Below are positions 10,500 to 20,764 of a stretch of DNA of 64,000 nucleotides, in pieces. The notes beneath the pieces are model-generated. The model ran no database searches. It had not been told where the DNA came from and saw only the letters and a program-made list of their open reading frames with translations. The DNA lies in the NCBI GenBank assembly GCA_018697195.1, contig JAGMWU010000027.1:14028771-14092770 (forward strand), given 5' to 3'. Source of the DNA: Certhia americana. Its lineage: Eukaryota; Chordata; Aves; Passeriformes; Certhiidae. The translations under genes were made by a program, and so were the position numbers. Position 1 is the first letter of the stretch; each line of letters begins with the position of its first letter.

Positions 10500-11928
10500 T
10501 GTCTTGGTTTAGCCCTGATTGGACAATGGTGTAATACTGACACCTGATTAAACTAATGAAAAGGGTGGATACGCCTCTATTGAATACACATTTTAAGGTG
10601 AGATACCAGAAATAGCTCTCTTCTGGTTTCTGGAGGGGGTGAGTGGCCCAGCCTCGGCCTGGCCACTCTGCATGGCTGGGCGGGGCCAGGCTGAGGTTCT
10701 GTCCTTCACTCCCCCGGCACCCCTGGCAGGCAAAGGAAAAGGAGAGGCAGAGGGAGGGGGGAAAGAAGGCACAGCCCAGCTTTGGATGCTGAAATCTGCT
10801 AATCCAGGATGGCTCACGCAGCAACCGGGGGCTGAGCCAGGCCCAGCATCTGCCAAGCAGAGAAAAAAGGGAAGAAGCCATGGCATGAGACATCTGAAGC
10901 CTGACTGGGCTGGAAGGGGGATCCTAGTCTCTCTCTCTCAGCACAGCTGGAACGGAAGGGCAGCGGCAGGCTTTAGAAATCTTGGCCCAGCTCTAACAAC
11001 TACAATGCATCACGTGACTGCCTTGTCCTGGCTGTGAATTTTTTTTCCCTGACTAGATGAAACTCCCAAAGCATGAGTCTTACCTAGAGGAAAAGAAGAG
11101 ACTGGATGAAATATACAAAGACACAGTAGGAGACTTGATATCAGGGTAAGTAAGAAGGAGATCTCAGATGGAAAGGAAGATTGAAGGAGTGGCCTGGTTA
11201 GGTTGGACTTCTCTTGTGAGGCCATAGAGAATAGACTTAAATACCCTATAACCTATGGAGTGTTGTTTAGAGAGATGCAAGGTTCTAGACATAGCTGTGA
11301 GCTGCTGGAGAAAATTAAACAGAGGAAGACTAAAGAAGTGAGAGAAGAAGCCTTGCCCATTAAGAAAAGATGACCTCTGTTCCTTGAGATGAAGAGAACT
11401 TTTGTTTTATACTAGAAGAAGCATCCTTAAACTGTACCCTAATAAACTGATATGGCCCATGAGCTGCTGTGGCAGACTGTTTCATGAGAGGGATTTCACA
11501 AATGGCAACATTTCTTCTCCCAGGCAGGCCAAGTGTAAAGTGTGTAAGCAAGAGAACTGGCATCTTGTGGAAAATCTCTTTGGTACCCAAGAGAGACTCC
11601 TTTCTCCTTGATGAATTGAGAGCTAATTATTTTAAGAGTGATAACTGACTGAAAATCCCAGGTTTTGTCTTTTTACATTGGAGTAAAAAGTAAATAGTTA
11701 GTGGGGGAGAAGCATTTTGAAAGTTTCATTCTGATTTCTTTTTTTTCCTTTTAGTGTTAGTCAATAAAGTTTTATTCCTTTTAAATTCAAACCTGCTTTG
11801 CTCTTGATTTAGGAAATTTTGAATTGGCAAACTAAACCTGATACAAAAATTGGTGTTTCTGCATGGTTTCAAACTGAAACCATGACAAATTTAGTACGTT
11901 GGCCAGGAAATGAACAAAAACCATGACA
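10500..11928 (+). mobile_element. 1.4-kb solo LTR, copy 1
   Basis: TGTCTTGGTTTAGCC to AACCATGACA, flanked by the perfect 5-bp TSD GTCAG (10495-10499 and 11929-11933). It is homologous to 13686-15082 along its whole length. An AATAAAG lies near 11764, close to the end. I see no coding frame of note; the open frames on both strands at 10258-11037 are GC-rich chance frames. Confidence 0.92.
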
Positions 11929-12287
11929 GTCAGTTAGAGGAGTTATATCAGTTACATCAGCAGTTACATCAGGAGTAACATGCAGTTACAGCAGCTACTG
12001 TAGCCTGTTACAGAGTTCGGCTACAGGTCTGATAGATTCTGTTAGAGGACTTGCTAGATTTAGAAGTATGTGTGTCAGAATAAAAGCCATGGATTAACCC
12101 TCTATCAGAATCTGACTCCTTCCTTCACCACCACCTTAAAGCTGCTCCATGGAAGAGAAACCTGAGAGCTCGTACAGGTCTGGACTTGTCTGCTGTGCCC
12201 AGCTGCAGCGCCCAGCTAGCCAAAGGTATCTCTGGGGTAAAACACCACAGCTGCCACTATTTGGCTCAACAGCAGGGCTAGACAAGT

Positions 12288-12909
12288 GTCCTGGGGTGAT
12301 GTTGCGAGGTTTGTATCCCCAGTCGTCTGTTCTGTTTAGGCTGGATATTATGTTCTTCAAAACTGGCTTGGGGAAGTTTTGTTTTGGTTTTGTTATCAGC
12401 TTGCTGATAATAGTCGGAGGGACACAGACCCATCGTGCTGCTTTTGCTGCTGCTTTTGCTTGCTGGCTTTGCTTGCTTGCATTTGCTTCTGGTTTAGCTC
12501 TTTAGTTTAGCTAGACAGTCCGAATTTCCTCTGGACTGTTTTCTTTCCCTCTGTCCTTTCGTGGAATCATTCAAACCTGCTCCGGACTGGGACCTGGGAA
12601 ACACCAAGAGTCTGCACTTTGTGGCCTGCAGCAGTCTGCCCCAGCGCCGGAGGGACCAACAACAGAGCGACCACTCCCCAGAGAGAGACTTACTGAATTT
12701 GTTATCTCATCAGAACGGTGATCCAGTATTGTTCATTTTGTGTGTTGGGGGGTGCTCTGTCTGTTACATAAACAGGTTCTTTCCACTTCTCTTTGAGGAG
12801 TCCTTCCTGAAACGGTTGGGGGGGGGGGGGGGGGGAAGGAGCCATGGGGGTTTGCTCTTTGAAGGGGCCCCTTTGGGAGTTTCTCCCAAACTTGCCCTAA
12901 ACCAGGACA
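12288..12909 (+). mobile_element. Family B solo LTR, copy 1
   Basis: TGTCCTGGGGTGATG to CCTAAACCAGGACA, with inverted termini TGTCCTGG/CCAGGACA and the perfect 5-bp TSD ACAAG (12283-12287 and 12910-12914). Homologous copies in the opposite orientation lie at 30408-31065, 31692-32320 and around 56664. It contains an 18-G run (12818-12835). Confidence 0.93.
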
Positions 12910-12960
12910 ACAAGCCAGGGCTCCATCCCATTTGTGATATTGGGAACTCCAATAAGAAAC

Positions 12961-13680
12961 TTAATTAGTTTTTGGTCTGCTTGGTCATATTTTGGAATGA
13001 GCTTTGACAAGTTAATCTCTTTTTGTGGAATTACTGCGAGAATACCTTTTTTTGCAATCTCTCTTGCTGCTTTATCAGCAAAGCAATTTCCCAGTTCTGG
13101 AGTGTTTTTCTCTTTTTGGTGGCCTCTACAATGCATGATAGCTACTTCTGCAGGTTTTTTAATGCTCTCTAAGAGAGCAAATATTTGTTCAGCATGCTTG
13201 ATTTGATTATCTTGAGCATTCAAAAGTCCTCTTTCCTTCTAGATGGCTCCATGTGTGTGGACAACACTAAATGCATATTTAGAGTCAGTCCATATATTTA
13301 CCTTCTTTTCTTTGCTCAGGTCTAGGGCTCTGGTCAATGCAATTAGTTCAGCTTTCTGTGATGGCACATCTGCTGGCAGGGCCTCTGCCTCGATCACCTT
13401 GTCTTGTGTGGTTATTGCATACCTGTCATCCTTTTGCCATTCTTCATGAAGCTGCTCTCACATCTTTGAAAAGCTCTCAGTCTGGGTTTTCCAAGGGCAC
13501 ATCTTTCAGGTCCGGTTGGCTAGAATAAACCTCTTCAATTGTCTCTAAGTAATCATGTGTTGGCTTATTGTCAGTTAAGGTGGAGGACAGAAACATGGCA
13601 GGGTTAACAACAGAAGTTGTATTTAAGGTAACATCATCCTGCTCTAATAACTGATTGGTATTTAATCATTCGGTTACTAG
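12961..13680 (-). pseudogene. pol: gamma1 RNase H remnant
   Basis: The minus-strand frame 13223-12897 holds the RNase H C-terminal part: a HAEQIFALLESIKKPAEVA-type helix, the catalytic-region histidine in MHCRGHQK and the ADKAAREIA segment. Upstream (13680-13240) the earlier RNase H and connection sequence can be followed with stops, several at positions that look like tryptophan codons changed to TGA or TAG. The frame joins integrase across the C insertion at the AGAAAC TSD. Confidence 0.85.
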
Positions 13681-13685
13681 ACAGC

Positions 13686-15082
13686 TGTCATACTTTAACT
13701 CTGACTGGACAATTTTGTAATATTGACACTTAATTAAACAAATGAAAAAGGTAGATATGCTTCTAGTGAATACACATTTTGAGGTAAGAGTCTGGAAATA
13801 GCTCTCTTTTAGTTTTTGGTGGAGTGAGGTAAGAACTTCAGCCCAGCTGTTTCTCATGGCTGGGCTGGGCTGAAGTTCCCCCTGCCTTCTCTTGGCGCCA
13901 CTGGCAGGCAAAAGACAAAGAGAGGCAGTGTGGGGGGAGGAAGGCTTAGCCTAGTCCTGGCTGCTGAGGTCTGATAATCTAGGACAGCCCTTACAGCAAA
14001 GCAGGGGCAGAGCCAGGCCCGGCATCTGCCAAGCAAAAAAAAAAAAAAAAAAAAAAAAAGTAATTAAATTTAATGTGAGATATTTGAAGCTTGACTGGGC
14101 TAGAAAAAAGATCCTAACCTCCCTCTCTCAGCACAGCTGAAATTGAAGGCAGCAGCAAACCTTAAAATCCTGGCCCAGCTCCAACACCACTGCAATGCAT
14201 CACGTGACTGCCCATACCTGGCTGCTGCCCTGCTGTTAACTCTTTTCTAACCAAATAAAACTTCCAAAGCATAAACCATACCCAGTAAAAGAAAGAAAAA
14301 AAAAATGTAAAAAACCACAGCATAAAACTTAATGTCAGAAAAAGTAAGAAAAAAAACTCAAATTAAAAAAAAAAAAAAAATTCAAAGTAGCCTAATTAAG
14401 TTAGACTTCTCTTGTAAAACCTTAAAGAATAGACTAAATACCCTATAACCTATAGAGTGTTTTTAAAGGAATGCAAAGTTCTAGTCATAGTTGTAAATTA
14501 ATGCATTTGTGAACTACTGGAAAAATTGAACAAAGACCAAGAAAAATGATGCCCTGCCCATTAAAAGATGACCTCTGTTTCTTGAAATGAAGAAAATACT
14601 TGTTTTATACTAAAAGAAACATCCTTAAACTATACCCTAATAAACTGATATAGTCCATGAGCAGCAGTGGCAGGCTGTCTCATGGAAAGAACTTCACAAT
14701 GGCAACATTTCTTCCCTCGGGCAGGCCAAATGTGAAGTGTGAGAGCAAGAGAACTAGTATCTTGCAAAAAATCTCTATAGTATTCAAGAGAGACTCCTTT
14801 CTCCTTAATAAATTGAAAAAATTGATTATTTTAAAAGTAATAGCTAACTAAGAATCCCAAGTTTTGTCTTCTTATACTAAAATAAAAAAGTAAATAGATA
14901 GTGGAGAGAGAAGAAGTGTTTTAAGTTTCATTCCAATTCTTTTTTTTTCTTTTAACATTAGTTAATATAGTTTTATTTCTTTTAAGTTTAAGCCTGCTTT
15001 ACTCCTAATTAAAAAATTTCAAATTAGTAAACTAAGACATAAAATTAGTGTTTCCACCCAGTTTCAAACTGAAACCACAACA
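13686..15082 (+). mobile_element. 1.4-kb solo LTR, copy 2 (A-rich variant)
   Basis: TGTCATACTTTAACT to AAACCACAACA, flanked by the perfect 5-bp TSD ACAGC (13681-13685 and 15083-15087). It aligns by eye along all of copy 1 (10500-11928), but many G positions of copy 1 are A here, giving long A runs (14035-14059, 14364-14380). It sits inside gamma1 RT/RNase H. Confidence 0.9.
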
Positions 15083-15087
15083 ACAGC

Positions 15088-16760
15088 ATATGTCCTCCCT
15101 TTTGTTTAAGTACAGCTGCTACTGCATGGGGCACATACTCTACAATGTGTCACCCAAGGGTGAGTTTTCAGGCCTCCTGGATCAAGATGACAGTGGCTGT
15201 CAGGACCTTCAGGCACCCTGGCCAACCTTGGGCAACATTGTTTAGCTATTTGGAAAAGTAGGCCACAGCCCTCCATTGATTCCCAAGGCACTGTGTTAGT
15301 ACTCCCAAAGCCATATTCAATCTCTCATGTGTAAAAAGTTCAAAAGGTTTAGTTAGGTCTGGCCATCCCAGTGCTGGAGCTGACATTAAGTAGTGTTTCA
15401 GCTGTTTAAAAGCTGCTCTAGTGTGTTCAGTCCATGGGATAATTTCCTTTTCAGCTGCTTTTAATGTTCTATATAGGGGTTTTACCAGCAGTCTATAATT
15501 TGCTATTCACAAATGACACCGCCCCACTATTCCCAGGAAAGCTTGCATTTCTCTTACAGTACGGGGCTCGGGGAGTCAAGAGATGACTTCCATTTTTTGC
15601 TGAGCTGTCGATGTATATGGAAAATTTCAAGCCCCAAGTAAACTACAGCTTCCTTGGCAATCTGTGCTTTGTCTTTAGAAACTTTGTACCCACTCAATCT
15701 CAGGAAGTTTAATAAACTTATGCTAAGTCATATGCAGTCATCTCTGGTTTTAGCTGCAATCAGGATGTCATCCACATATTGAAGCAGAACTCTTTTTGTT
15801 TCCTGTGCTTTTAGTTCTCTAATTTTTTAGCTAGTTGGTTTCCAGATATGTTTGGGTTATTTTTGAAACTTTGGGGTAAAACTGTCTATGTAAGTTGACT
15901 TTTTCTCCCCATCTTGGGATTTTCTCACTTAAAAGTAACAAGTTTTTGGCTGTTTTTGTGCAGAGGAATGCAGAAAAAAGGCATCTTTCAGATTTAAGAC
16001 AGTAAACTACTCTAATTTGTCTGTCAGTGTGGTTAAAAGAGTGTAGGGATTGGCTATTACAGGGGGTATGTCCTCCGTCATTTTGTTAATTGCTCTCAAA
16101 TCCTGCACTAACCGATAATTCTTGCCATCTGCTTTTTTAACAGCTAAAATGGGGGTGTTGTATTTGGACTCACATTGCACTAATAAACTATGTTGTAGAC
16201 ATTTTTCAATTATAGGCACTAATCCTTTATGGTTTTCTAATTTCAAAGGGTATTGCTTTAACTTTACTGGTGTTGTTCTTGGTTTGAGTGTTATACTCAC
16301 TGATTCTGCTTGTTTGGATCTTCTTGGGATATCACTGGTTCACACTACTGGATTTACCACATTTTCAACTTCAATGGGAATTTCACTGCCTTTTTCTTGT
16401 ATAAAAAGTGCAGTAACTTGGACAAATTTAGATTCAGGAATTACAACTGTTACACTTTTTCTCTTTTTAAATTTAATTTCCGTTTTTAATCTTTCTAACG
16501 AATCTGTCTCCAGCAATGGTTTAGGGGAGTTCGGCATATATAGGAATTGATGGGTTACTCAGTGCTTACTCAACTTGAATTTTAAAGGTTGGAAGAAAGG
16601 CTGTGTTTTGGTTAGCCTGATCGCCTCAACAACCTGTACAGTCTCGTGACTCAGTTTCCCTTCTAAGGTATTTAACACAGAATATGTTGCTCTAGTATCT
16701 ACCAAAAACTCAGTGTCATCTTTCCCCAGCTTAGCTACAACTGAAGGCTCTGCTGGGGGA
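15088..16760 (-). pseudogene. pol: gamma1 protease and reverse transcriptase remnant
   Basis: Read minus from 16760: a protease start near 16740-16700 whose active site reads LVDTRATYSVL, so the DTG-type glycine is replaced. Frames at 16537-16340 and 16300-16007 follow, holding the RT N-terminal segments DIPRRSKQAE, TLKPRTTPVKLKQYPL and YRLVQDLRAINK. The palm continues past 16000 and an intact YVDD sits at 15767-15778. Beyond 16000 the frame is closed by many TAG/TGA/TAA codons. The pattern (stops at probable tryptophans, many K and N) fits G-to-A change on the coding strand. The 1.4-kb LTR interrupts at 15082. Confidence 0.85.
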
Positions 16761-16777
16761 GGTGCCTTCAGTCCCCA

Positions 16778-17286
16778 TCACTCAGAACATGAACCACTTG
16801 AGGTTTGCACTACTGGGAGTTGAGGAACTGAAGACTTTTCTTTCAGTGTTGGACAGTCTTTCTTCCAATGCCCCAACTTCTTACAATAAGCACATTGATC
16901 TTTTTCTGGAGGGGAGGTTTTCTTGGATGATTTTTCTTGAGTTTCCTTTTTATTAGTTTGAGATTTAACCCTTTCAACTGAGCCCTTATCCTGGAATACC
17001 TTCCAAGCTACTTCTAGCAATTTATCTATGTCCAGAACTCCCTCGATCTTTTGCAGCTTTCTTCTTATATTATCTGAAGCTTGTCCCATGAACAACAAGA
17101 CTAGATGGGCTTTATCATCCTCTGATTCTGAATTTAAATCAGTATATTTAATTGTCATCTTTCTTAGCCTATTGAAAAAGTCTGTGGGGGACTCGTCATA
17201 ATTTTGCTTTACTGCATAGATCTTAGACTAATTTACAGCTTTAGGGACACCATGCTTTAACCCATACACCACAAGGCTTTGTTGTC
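16778..17286 (-). pseudogene. gag: gamma1 gag: capsid end and nucleocapsid
   Basis: After a partial stretch with a stop near 17230, the frame 17158-16778 (126 codons) carries the capsid C-terminal region. It ends with one CX2CX4HX4C zinc knuckle (Cys89, Cys92, His97, Cys102 of that frame), which in the family binds genomic RNA. A single knuckle and highly charged flanks are typical of gammaretroviral nucleocapsid. Upstream coding lies at 24927-25256, beyond the solo LTR and provirus D. Confidence 0.88.
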
Positions 17287-17850
17287 TGTCATGGGTTGCA
17301 GTGCAAAATGTAACCAAAACTCTGTATTCTATCACCGTCTGATGAAACTGGGGTGTGGGAGGTGTTGTAATTGTCTGTCAATGGGCCAACTGCCAAAAAA
17401 CTTGCTGGGGCAGTTTTCTTATCTCTTCCACAACCCAGCCTCCCTCCAGGGAGATATCTTCTCCTAATGGGTCATTGAGTCTCACTGATAGAATTACATC
17501 ATCACATTGGGAAATGCTCCAGCCAGGGGGAAGAGCCAAGTATTCCTACCTAGATAAAAATCTGGGAGTTGGAACACCAAGACAGCCTTTTCCACTGGAT
17601 TCTCAGAGAAAGACCAGGCCCATCTATCACTACTGAACCTTCAGCAAAAGAACTCCGCTCTTTCTACAGGAGCATCACTTCAACAGAACCACATCTGCCA
17701 CTAGTACTGCAGCCACCATTTAATCGGACTGCCACCAACACCCTGACCCACAGGGTGTCAGGTTGTACCTTGACTCTGTCAGTGAGTTATGTTTGCTTAT
17801 TTGTCTCACTGCATGTGTTTTTGTTTTATTATTTTTTTAGTTCCCATAAT

Positions 17851-18186
17851 TGTTGTATCCCTCTTGGGAATGTTTCTCCCCCAAAACCCCTCCCCCAGAA
17901 ACTGTAACCTGGCCGGAGTTACCCGCCCCTTGTCTCCTGACCTATGGCTGTCAGCCAGGTAACCTGACCCTGACCCCAAAGGTGATAAAAACCCCTCTCT
18001 CCCCATGTTATCTCTCTCTCGCCTCTGGATCCCCCCTTCAAGGAATAAAGGCCTTGGAATACATCCTGGGGTAAGGAGCCTCTTTTGTAACTCTCTCTAC
18101 CCTATTTTGTAGTTCCCCTCTTCCAATACTCTCCCTAAATCTGAGCTGGCAGCTTGTGGGGGGGTGGAGGAACAGGGGAATTTTCA
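17851..18186 (+). repeat. D 5' LTR
   Basis: TGTTGTATCCCTCTTGGG to GGGGAATTTTCA. A TATA-like GATAAAAA near 17981 and AATAAA near 18045 supply the promoter and polyA signal expected of an LTR. Confidence 0.95.
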
Positions 18187-18188
18187 AT

Positions 18189-18206
18189 TGGCGTCCCAAC
18201 GTAGCG
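18189..18206 (+). promoter_or_regulatory. D primer binding site, tRNA-Lys-like
   Basis: TGGCGTCCCAACGTAGCG begins two bases after the LTR end. It resembles the site complementary to the tRNA-Lys(1,2) 3' end, with one extra T and changes at the 3' side. Confidence 0.7.
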
Positions 18207-18666
18207 TGTAAACCTACGTAATAAGCTGGAGCCTCTTCAGGAGGTCTTAGAAGCTTTTCGGACTGTTCAATTACCTGTCTCACTGATTCAGCCGATTTTT
18301 GTACAGCTGGGGGTGGGAAGGATAAAGCCGGTAGCCTGGATCTGTACAGGTCAGTTTTGAATAGGGTCACTTCTGTAGCCAAGAAACAGAAATCTTTTTT
18401 CTTTTTGTGGGTTTCCCTGTAGGCACTGGCGCCGTGCGGGCCAGGGAAACTCTGCATTTTGGGTGTGTTGTAAGCTCTGGGGGGTCCCCATAGTGAGCCC
18501 CCCAACAGCCTAGGGCTGGGGTAGTGGCACTGAGCCGTTTGTGCCCTGCTGTGTTCGACCCCCCGTCCCCTCCCGGGTCTCTGGGGAAAGCGGGAACAAG
18601 GGACGGTCCTGTTTCTTGTTATATTCTACTCAGAAAGTTAGAGAATTGGACACATTGTAACCTATC
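18207..18666 (+). other. D leader (packaging and splice-donor region)
   Basis: About 460 bp between the PBS and the gag ATG with no long frame on the coding strand. By position it should hold the packaging signal; no specific motif was identified. Confidence 0.5.
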
Positions 18667-19020
18667 ATGGGACTAACACCTTCGTGTCCGCAACAGAGTT
18701 TATTAAAAGAACTTAAGCCACTTTTAAAAGATCTTAAAATCTCTAAGAAGCTACTAACACAATTTACCTCGTGGTTAGCTAAAGAATATCCAAATAGTAA
18801 CTGGGAGAATGTAACTTCTGTTGCATTTTGGGATAATATTGGTTTAATACTAACAGAAAAAGCTGAAAATGGCGACAAAATTGTTCCGAAATTCATCCCA
18901 ATTTTTTTAAAGGCACGCAAGCACCTATTGGTATCCAGATGCGACAGCCAGCCCGAGAAATCCACTTTAAGTAACCCCTTTATACCTCCACAGTTTTCTA
19001 TTTCCAGCTTAGAATCATGA
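18667..19020 (+). CDS. gag: D Gag matrix region
   Basis: The frame starts MGLTPS, a glycine-2 start suitable for N-myristoylation, which targets Gag to the plasma membrane. It runs 117 codons through a compact basic/helical domain (KELKPLLKDLKISKKLL) typical of retroviral matrix, and ends at TGA 19018-19020, earlier than a full gag should. Downstream gag frames follow at 19361-19726 and 19867-20764. Whether the TGA is real or results from an indel in the assembly cannot be told here. Confidence 0.8.
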   Translation: MGLTPSCPQQSLLKELKPLLKDLKISKKLLTQFTSWLAKEYPNSNWENVTSVAFWDNIGLILTEKAENGDKIVPKFIPIFLKARKHLLVSRCDSQPEKSTLSNPFIPPQFSISSLES

Positions 19021-19866
19021 GAGCCACATGTGAACACAGCATGGCTCCACAAAGATGGCGCGGAGCACGTGGCGGGCCCTCTCCATTCTAACCCGTCTGT
19101 CCCTCAAAGTACTGCCCCTCACCCATACCCCCTCCCCCTAAACCACGCCCCCATCCCATCCCATCCCATCCATCCCACCCCCCCGCCCCCATCCCATCCA
19201 TCCTACCCCTCCGCCCCCATCCCTTTCCACCCCTCCCACCTCTCCGCCCCCAGCCCTCCCCCCTGTTACTATCCTGAAGCGGCGGGGTGGGGGGAAAAGT
19301 GGATGGGGCGGCGCGGGCTGCGCGGACGCGTTCGGCGGGGATTGCGAAAGCCTGGTATGGGTGCGCGGGCTCTGCCCCGATCCCGGTTTTGGCATGGGTG
19401 GCCCCGGCGCGGGGCGCGGAGACACGGCAGACACGCGAGCACCGCGCAGCACCGGAGACGCCAGAGTCCCGGCTGCCCCCCCCACCCCGTGCGGCGGCGG
19501 GGCCACAGGCAGCCCGTACCCGTGCAGCGGCACCCCCGCGGCCCCCCCCACCCCGAGCGTGGTGCGGCCGGTGGTTGCAGTGCCTCCCTCTCCCCCTCCT
19601 CCCTGTGCGGCCCGGCCGGTTGTTACTGTTGCTCCCCCTCCCCCCCCGATCGCGGCAGGGCAAGCGGCGGCGTGGGGGGGGCAGAGTCCCTGCTCCCCCA
19701 CGGCTGTGGGGGGTGCCGCAAACTGATCACAGCTGCAAACCAGGAACAGTTTATATCGTAACCTAATACACACCTACACAGACACACACACAGTAGTACC
19801 ATATCTTCTGCCCTCCACACAACACACCTTCCTGAAACTAAAACTGACTCTGATGAAAACATACCT
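19021..19866 (+). pseudogene. gag: D Gag proline-rich spacer, frame-broken
   Basis: C-rich repeats (CCCATCCCATCC and variants, 19130-19260) lead into GC-rich sequence. The frame 19361-19726 reads a proline/alanine/valine-rich segment with internally repeated units (PTPSVVRPVV, then CAARPVVTV), as expected between matrix and capsid. The frame differs from both neighbours, and several long open frames on both strands here are by-products of GC content. At least two frame changes are needed to cross it. Confidence 0.65.
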
Positions 19867-20764
19867 ATGGTGGCACCTGTAGTATATGTTGGCAAGAAGA
19901 ATGGTAGAAAAGAATACAAACCATTTTCTTACCAAGATAAAAAGGAACTCTGCAAAATACAAAAAGATTTTGGCCAATACAGCCAAATTTTTAAAAACGT
20001 GATGATTGCCACATTCAGTTCAAATGAATTGGTACCTTCTGATATTAAAGACTTATTCAGATGTTTATTAACTCCATCTGAATATGAATTATGGGAAAGC
20101 ATTTGGAAAAAAAATTTAAAAACAGTATTACAGGACATTCACCTAACACCAGATACAGCCAAAGATAATGACGATAATGATATCACATTAGATCACTTAT
20201 GTGGTGAAGGTGAATTGCACTGTCCTGAACAGCAAACCCGATTACTATCCCAGCAAATATTTTACAAAATTTCTACTGCAGCAGAAAAATCCTTTCGTCA
20301 GCTACCCACCAGACACTCAAGGCAGTTACACAAACATCAAACAATCCCCTTCTGAAAGTTTTTTGCATTTTGTAGATCAATTAAGAACACAGGTCGAAAG
20401 ACAAGTCCAGCAACCGTCTATCCAGACCGAACTCATTAAAGAACTGGCCTTGAGGAATGCTAATGAGGCCTGTCGTCGGGTTATTCTTAGCCTTCCTCTC
20501 GACCCTCCCCTTTCTCTTGCTCACATGATGGAAGCGTGTTGCAGGAAAGCAGAGCTGTTCAGTGCACCTGACCCTGGACTGCCTCATCCCAAGGCTGCAG
20601 CATCGGCGCAACCTGAACCAATGCAGCAACCAACATCACGAGATCGTCTGCAGCACATCATATGCTACCTCTGCAAACAGCCTGGACATTTTGCAAAGGC
20701 CTGCTCCGAGAGCAAGAACCAGAGTCCAAGTCTGAAACCGAAATCCAGCAAACAAAAAAACTAA
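19867..20764 (+). pseudogene. gag: D Gag capsid and nucleocapsid, one frame break
   Basis: Frame 19867-20355 encodes the capsid N-terminal domain. Around 20310-20330 the coding sense passes to frame 20201-20764. That frame carries the major homology region (QSPSESFLHFVDQL), the ALRNANEACRRVILSLP helix and one CX2CX4HX4C knuckle (CYLCKQPGHFAKAC). It ends with TAA at 20762-20764, directly after the frameshift heptamer. The only defect seen in this part is the 1-nt-type frame change in the capsid. Confidence 0.88.

Larger units (their letters stand above)
6255..12954 (+). mobile_element. ERVK-like provirus C, defective, with env remnant
   Basis: The element is flanked by the 6-bp TSD AGAAAC (6249-6254 and 12955-12960) and splits gamma1 between RNase H and integrase. 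Order: truncated 5' LTR, dUTPase-like/protease, RT, RNase H, integrase, env fragments, PPT-like tract, 3' LTR. The 5' LTR is fused straight to the pro region, so gag and the PBS are deleted. Stops and frameshifts mark it as old. Its pro and pol closely resemble those of D, and its LTR matches the solo LTR at 33204-33879. Confidence 0.93.
10186..12954 (+). repeat. C 3' LTR with two nested solo LTRs
   Basis: It starts TGTAGTGGTGCG after a purine-rich AAAAAAAACATGGGGGACA tract. The LTR is 10186-10499, 11934-12287 and 12915-12954 (about 0.71 kb in all), interrupted at 10500-11928 and 12288-12909. The solo copy at 33204-33879 lacks both insertions and supplies the empty-site sequence. AATAAA lies near 12080. 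The outer end is CCAATA rather than the canonical CA. Confidence 0.9.

Noticed and set aside
10258..11037. Minus-strand 211-codon and plus-strand 132-codon frames
   Set aside because: They straddle the boundary between the C 3' LTR and the nested 1.4-kb LTR, so they postdate the insertion and have no domain.
19088..19773. Long open frames on both strands in GC-rich DNA (up to 243 codons)
   Set aside because: GC-rich, repeat-bearing gag spacer of provirus D has few stops in any frame. The proteins are low-complexity, mutually overlapping and lack motifs.
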